From Xylogone sp. PMI_703 (Eukaryota; Ascomycota; Leotiomycetes), in the NCBI GenBank assembly GCA_021399445.1, contig JAJTUQ010000001.1, positions 3,224,001 to 3,288,000 of the forward strand: a DNA stretch of 64,000 nt, read 5' to 3'. The position numbers and the translations under genes are program-made. Numbering within the stretch: position 1 is the first letter of the stretch; each line of letters begins with the position of its first letter. The notes beneath the pieces are model-generated. The model had not been told where the DNA came from. It searched no databases and saw only the letters and a list, made by a program, of their open reading frames with translations. Below are positions 60,075-64,000 of this stretch, piece after piece.

Positions 60075-61440
60075 ATGAATATACTTCGAGCTGCCCGCGG
60101 TCTTCGCAATTCTTCAACGTCCAGCTCTGTCGTCCCGAGCACTAAGTTAATCGAAGAGGAAACGCTGCTTCATTACAAGCCGTCGTTGTTCTTTCCGGTG
60201 CGCTTCGGTCAAATCTTCAATGACAGGTACAAAGTAGAGGCTAAGTTAGGATTTGGGGGATCTTCTACTGTCTGGCTCTGTCGAGATCAAAAGTACGCAT
60301 TATCAATGCCATTGCAACCGAACACTGAACACTTATGGAGATTCTACCTTCAAAGTTCTCAAATTTTGTACTTACAGCAAAGTCGAAAATCGAGAGTCAA
60401 AGATTCTTGCCCATTTAGAAAATTAGGGCTGACTCATGATGGGAGATATTGTGTGAGGCAATCGTGTGACCAGTTTGAGATAGAGGTATTTGATCGAGTT
60501 CACCACTGTCTCGTGTATGAGCCTTTAGGAATGAGTTTGTTGGAGTATGTCAACCTACAACCGGACAGGAGACTTAGCATGAAGGAAGTGGCATGGGTGA
60601 CTACGTACCTTCTTATAGGGCTCGATTATCTCCATAAATGTCGCGTGGTACATACAGGTATTGCTAGAATATTCTCTTCTCTTGCATTGCTAATACTTAT
60701 CGTATAGATATCAAACTCGATAATATCATGACTACTCTACCAGATGATGAAGAGACTATATTAACAGAGCACATCTAACTTGCCTCTGAAGATCCTGTTA
60801 AAATTGTTGATGATACCCGCGTAATTTATACCTCGCGGACCCCGGAGTATGGCAATACATTGACTTATCCTATAATCTGCGATCTTGGGATGGCGGCATT
60901 TGGCCAGTATGAATATGAGGGGCTCATTCAACCAATCCCTTATAGGGCACCAGAGGTGATTTTGGGCATGAAGGGGACATCTAGTGTAGACATTTGGAAT
61001 ATGGGTGTTCTGGTCTGTCGCCATTTTCAGCTGAACATAACTCGCATACACTTGAATACTGACAACTTGACAGATCTGGGAACTCCTTTTCTCCGAGCAG
61101 ATATTTGGAAACGAATCTGAAAGAGGCTGTCTCAGAAAGATAATTGCATATCTAGGTCCCCTGTCTAAAGAATTTTTGCAGCATAAATCGCTACCTTCTT
61201 TATACTTTGATGAGCATGGCAAGTGGCTACATATATTTTTCAGTTGATAAACTCATTCTGATATCTGTGACAGGTGACTGGAGCGGAGGCGATGTTACGC
61301 CAGTTGCCCTGCAAGATAGGCTTGAAGGAGCAGACGTGGAATTATTTCTTGATTTCATCACGTCGATGCTTCGGTGGGTCCCTGAGGAGCGGAAAAGCGC
61401 AGCAGCACTGCTTAAGCATCCATGGTTGAACCAAGAATAA
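60075..61440 (+). pseudogene. SRPK-like protein kinase, broken by frameshift and stop
   Basis: Kinase motifs run in order: glycine loop 'LGFGGSSTVWLCRD', 'FKVLKFCTYSKVENRESKIL' (Lys and Glu), 'HCLVYEPLGMSLLEYV', catalytic loop 'VVHTDIKLDNIM' across an intron at about 60658-60708, 'CDLGMAAFGQ' (DLG), 'YRAPEVILG', and a C-terminal 'LLKHPWLNQE' ending at 61440. HTD and DLG are the marks of the SRPK/fungal kinase group. Breaks: the frame of the Lys/Glu segment (about 60343-60418) matches neither the upstream nor the downstream frame, so one base is missing near 60420 and another shift is needed near 60293-60345. A TAA at 60776-60778 stands where Gln would continue the frame. One intron (61219-61273) has a GC donor. 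A recent pseudogene is the best reading; unusual splicing cannot repair the TAA unless that stretch is intronic. Confidence 0.72.
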
Positions 61441-61962
61441 TCGTACGAAAACTGGGTTGAAGAAGAGCACAGGGGTTGCCACAGTAAAATTTCATGTATC
61501 GAGCTTGACGAAGTAGTCGAGCTTGGACTTTCTTGGTATACGGTAGAGAAAACATGGGAGCTAAAAGCTTATATAAATCACTTTACCCTAGATTATTCTG
61601 GGTAATATAATCTGCAAGAGTTCATATGAGGACGGTAATTTGAGAGCCCTCGTCATTAAAGGATCCAAATTCTGCAACTCTGGTCGCATGAAATAAGTTA
61701 CGTCAAGAAGGAAGTTATTCCAGGACCGTTGTCGTTTGAAATTTCAAATTTTAGAATCGTTATCACACGCCAAAGGTCTTTTAGAGTATATATATCGGAT
61801 ACTATACATCTAACAAGAGCCATTATTGGCTTCTGAAACCAAACGATTCCTCGACCATTGAATCACGCCGAGAATGCCCTATAACCCACACCTAACACAG
61901 CCTGACAGCCAGGCCTAGTCGAACGAGACAATCGAGCGTCTTAAGCACGGGTGCAAGATAAT
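61441..61962. other. Intergenic, AT-rich
   Basis: 3' flanks of the kinase pseudogene and of the small secreted-protein gene. Nothing else recognised. Confidence 0.4.
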
Positions 61963-62274
61963 TCATGGATAATAGCAACCCCAGTCGTAGGCACCACCAC
62001 CCTGAGGATCCGCGTAGGCGGTACCACCATAGGTGAATTGGCAATACTCGTCCACATTAACCCCTCCTGAGATTTCTCCGGCGGTTGGGTTATAACAATA
62101 CCAGTCGTAGGCCGAGGAACCATCGAGGATGGCCTGCTCTGAACTGTTTGCGTATTGCTCTTGGCAAGCTGCTTGCATATTGACGCCGCCGGCCCAAGTG
62201 CGGTCAGCGGAAGCTGGGGCAACAAGCAGGACGAGACCAGCAACGACGGGGAAGATACTGGAGAGAGCGAGCAT
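61963..62274 (-). CDS. Small secreted protein with two W-C-Y repeats
   Basis: Single exon, 103 residues, ATG at 62272-62274. The signal peptide covers about residues 1-23 (ending PASADR). The mature ~80 residues are two copies of one unit: 'GGVNMQAACQEQY..AYDWYCY' at 29-61 and 'GGVNVDEYCQFTY..AYDWGCY' at 70-101, with Cys 37, 60, 78 and 100, two per unit, suggesting one disulphide each. Similar GGVN..C..Y..A..W.C units occur in small secreted fungal proteins and in some actinobacterial ones; no function is established that I know of. Candidate secreted effector or surface protein. The surroundings are AT-rich. Confidence 0.8.
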   Translation of the reverse strand: MLALSSIFPVVAGLVLLVAPASADRTWAGGVNMQAACQEQYANSSEQAILDGSSAYDWYCYNPTAGEISGGVNVDEYCQFTYGGTAYADPQGGGAYDWGCYYP

Positions 62275-64000
62275 GATGATGACTTTGGGGATTTGCGGTT
62301 GCTCTAGTTTAACGAGAGAAAAAAGTCAGGAATAAGTTCATATAATAGCTGGGGAACTTTTACCTGGTAAGTAGTTATAAGAACAATGAAGACCGGTGAG
62401 TAAACAAGTAAGAAAGTGTAGTAATGGTAATTGACTAGTGATAAGAAAATTTCAATTCTTGAGGACTTTCAATGGCATATTTATAAGAAATATTTAGTTG
62501 TTGAACTCAAACTTGCTCAACTCATAACTTCCTAACTAAGCGTTTAAACTCTGGACTGACTGATCCTAATTTTATAAGATCGCAGCTGATCGGACCGACC
62601 TCTTTTTGTAAACATGGTTCTCGTAAGTAAAACTGCTCTAAATAGCCATCTCCCACTATATGATCACCTTGTACCTCAACCCTGGTTGCCGTGAAGGTGT
62701 AATAGTTGGCTCGCTCGGCTGTTTTGAAACCGCACCCCTGGGTGGTTGATGACAAAACTCCATCTGGTTTTGCTTAGTCTTATAACTTACATAAGACTGA
62801 GACAAATTTGATAAGTTATCGTCCCTGTTGTTTCAAAGCAAGCGAGCCAACTATTAACCTCTATGCACCATAGCTGACATGACCTGGGACACAACATACC
62901 ATATTCTCATGAGAATGATAATAACTGTAACACAGACTCTTTATAACTTAGCTTCCAGGTTTATTAGCCTATTTGCTCTTTCCCTCTTTCTCTTATCGTA
63001 CTACTGACTTACACCACCAAATGAGTGAGTAAATAGGAATCCTTCCAGATGATGTATTATGTAAAAGTAAGTTAACTTCGTCGAGCCGAGTTGAGTGGGG
63101 TAAGTGCAGTGAGACATTACTATCTCGTATTCCTACGTTGCACTTGTACGTAAAAAGTGTTAGAAAAAGTTCCTGCACTCTTAACAGCTTATACGATGGT
63201 ACTTGGCCTTAGTGTTTGCTCTTAGTACCTAACGTTATGTGGTTTTTAGGATACTTTGAATTTAACAACTAATGTAAGAGTAATGTTGAGAGAGCCTCGG
63301 CTAGATCAGGTGACAGGCCGCCACCTCCACCACCTTCCTGTAAAATAGCTTTGCTGTAGCAAAATACATCTTCATGCGTTCCCTCCTACAAGTAATAGTG
63401 TGAGTATAGTAATAGTATAAGTTAAAATATGGAAAAATACAACAGCAATCAACTAATATACTATAACTACAGTGTCACATGTTGTTACACGTTATAAGAG
63501 TATACCGACAATAAAAGATTCACTATTTTCATCATGTCCACCATATCCCAGTATTCTGTCTTCAATTACCAAGAATTCACTGCTCTCAAAAAGCTTACTA
63601 TTCCCTGACATTTTAGTCTAACCAATTTTGCAATATAGTGAATACACAACTGACTGGCAGTGACCATTCTTTTCCCTTCCGCAACATCCTCACTTTGCAT
63701 CTTTTATTGTATAGCTTCTTTAATTTTTACACTTTCCACTTCAAAACTTCTTTCTACAACTTGGTAACTACAATTTCTCTCTTTTTACAGCTTGGAAAGC
63801 TTTAGCTTATATATCTTCAGATTCAAGCGTTCCGGAGCCCATTCTTGCAACCACAAAATCATGCCTCTCTTCGATTCAGCCTGTAAGGCGTTTATATTAT
63901 CAACACGAATTTGCATAGCTACAGAGAAGGAAGGTCGCATGAATCTAGAATGCCATCGCACGTTGATGCATGCGACTCTAGATAGCAATTTGCCGAGACT
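62275..64000. other. AT-rich, gene-poor window end
   Basis: Upstream region of the small secreted-protein gene, then a hairpin element (entered separately) and AT-rich DNA. The minus frames at 62522-62755 and 63785-63988 lack recognised motifs; the second could be part of a gene running off the window. Confidence 0.4.
62701..62855. repeat. 155-bp imperfect inverted repeat (hairpin, MITE-like)
   Basis: The 15-base arms 62701-62715 (AATAGTTGGCTCGCT) and 62841-62855 are perfect reverse complements. The match continues inward imperfectly (GTTTTGAAAC against GTTTCAAAGC). In the middle a second inverted repeat, AGTCTTAT..ATAAGACT, is separated by 7 bases. The nested design is that of a miniature inverted-repeat element or a hairpin transcript. 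No transposase nearby. Confidence 0.6.

Noticed and set aside
62522..62755. 77-codon minus-strand frame
   Set aside because: It starts within the arm of the inverted repeat and has no motif.
63785..63988. 67-codon minus-strand frame at the window edge
   Set aside because: Too short to judge; could be part of a gene outside the window.
1..64000. tRNA, rRNA or CRISPR loci
   Set aside because: I looked for B-box (GGTTCGANTCC-like) sites, rRNA cores and regularly spaced repeats and found none convincing; a covariance-model scan would be decisive.

Overview
The window is nuclear DNA of a filamentous ascomycete (Pezizomycotina). The introns are short (about 48-219 nt) with GT-AG ends and CTAAC-type branch sites. 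The families are typical of that group: Zn2Cys6 and homeobox/C2H2 regulators, a tandem GFA-domain protein, a BAS2-like secreted protein and a CYSTM protein. A Leotiomycetes-like plant-associated fungus is my guess; the sequence alone does not prove it. I rebuilt the multi-exon genes by matching splice sites, reading phase and family motifs; no transcript evidence was available.

Layout. 0.5-6.5 kb: a DUF1349 protein and a 1,268-residue homeobox/C2H2 regulator with a five-times repeated C-terminal module. 6.5-20.9 kb: a gene-poor, mostly TA-rich stretch holding a BAS2-like secreted protein, an atypical kinase-like protein, a broken nuclease-like gene, a ten-exon NSA2 ribosome-biogenesis gene, a galectin-like lectin, a SAM methyltransferase and a tandem GFA protein. 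20.9-28.9 kb: a Ppr1-type zinc-cluster regulator and an MFS transporter. 28.9-46.6 kb: a 17.6 kb stretch of ordinary base composition with no credible gene; it carries ten perfect copies of GTAC-N-GTAC between 31.05 and 42.07 kb. 46.6-57.7 kb: a compact housekeeping block with a CCDC124 homologue, an AKTIP/FTS-like inactive E2 variant, a large one-membrane-segment protein, a CYSTM protein, a second one-membrane-segment protein and a peroxisomal (SKL-ending) enoyl-CoA hydratase. 57.7-64 kb: again AT-rich, with an acyl-protein-thioesterase-like hydrolase, an SRPK-like kinase pseudogene, a small secreted tandem-repeat protein and a hairpin element.

The genes do not form a metabolic cluster. The main structural theme is alternation between compact, gene-dense blocks and AT-rich blocks that hold secreted-protein genes and decayed genes, as in two-speed fungal genomes. 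The least explained feature is the gene-empty interval with its GTAC-N-GTAC palindromes.
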